From: Chloroflexota bacterium
GTDB lineage: Bacteria > Chloroflexota > Chloroflexia > QHBQ01 > JADMIH01
DNA length: 5,301 bases
Direction: 5' to 3'
Assembly (NCBI GenBank): GCA_015478675.1
Contig: JADMIH010000229.1
Coordinates: 1 to 5,301 of the forward strand
In this document: piece after piece, positions 5,287 through 5,301 of the stretch
How the letters are laid out: the number at the start of each line of letters is the position of its first letter
Position numbering within the stretch: position 1 is the stretch's first letter
Made by a program: the position numbers and the translations under genes
The notes under the pieces: model-generated
The model's database searches: none
Seen by the model: the letters and a program-made list of their open reading frames with translations, nothing else
What the model was told of the DNA's origin: nothing

Positions 5287-5301
5287 GAGTTGCCCAGGGT
5301 G

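Overview
The window looks like a piece of a mid-GC bacterial chromosome, most likely from the Chloroflexota (Ktedonobacteria-like). This guess rests on three things: the style of the C-run/G-run intergenic hairpin repeats at the left edge, the short (about 400 aa) form of homogentisate dioxygenase, and the presence of a free-standing LuxR-type HTH protein. It is a guess from pattern, not from a database search.

Right-hand three quarters (about 1444-5301, minus strand): a homogentisate (tyrosine/phenylalanine catabolic) operon. A strong sigma70-type promoter at 5258-5286 (TTGACA, 17-bp spacer, TATGCT) and a perfect AGGAGG ribosome binding site lead into 4-hydroxyphenylpyruvate dioxygenase (hpd, 3980-5194). 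Next come a very small ORF with a DUF4258-like N-terminus that fills the gap (3774-3977), a fumarylacetoacetate hydrolase-family protein (2732-3757) and homogentisate 1,2-dioxygenase (hmgA, 1444-2646). Together they would take 4-hydroxyphenylpyruvate to homogentisate, to maleylacetoacetate, and finally (after isomerisation) to fumarate and acetoacetate. No maleylacetoacetate isomerase and no dedicated regulator lie in the window.

Middle (847-1443): a 249-bp spacer with several hairpins, then a 115-aa minus-strand gene with an excellent Shine-Dalgarno. Its N-terminal half resembles the small helical LigA-type domain, which also serves as leader in some putative RiPP precursors. Its C-terminal half is a Gly/Ser/Thr-rich, probably flexible tail. 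Its function is unknown; it is the most interesting gene here.

Left (1-794, plus strand): about 300 bp of hairpin-bearing intergenic repeats, then a near-consensus promoter (378-406) driving a 91-aa protein that is little more than a LuxR/GerE DNA-binding domain. That gene converges on the 115-aa gene, with only 52 bp between the two stop codons.
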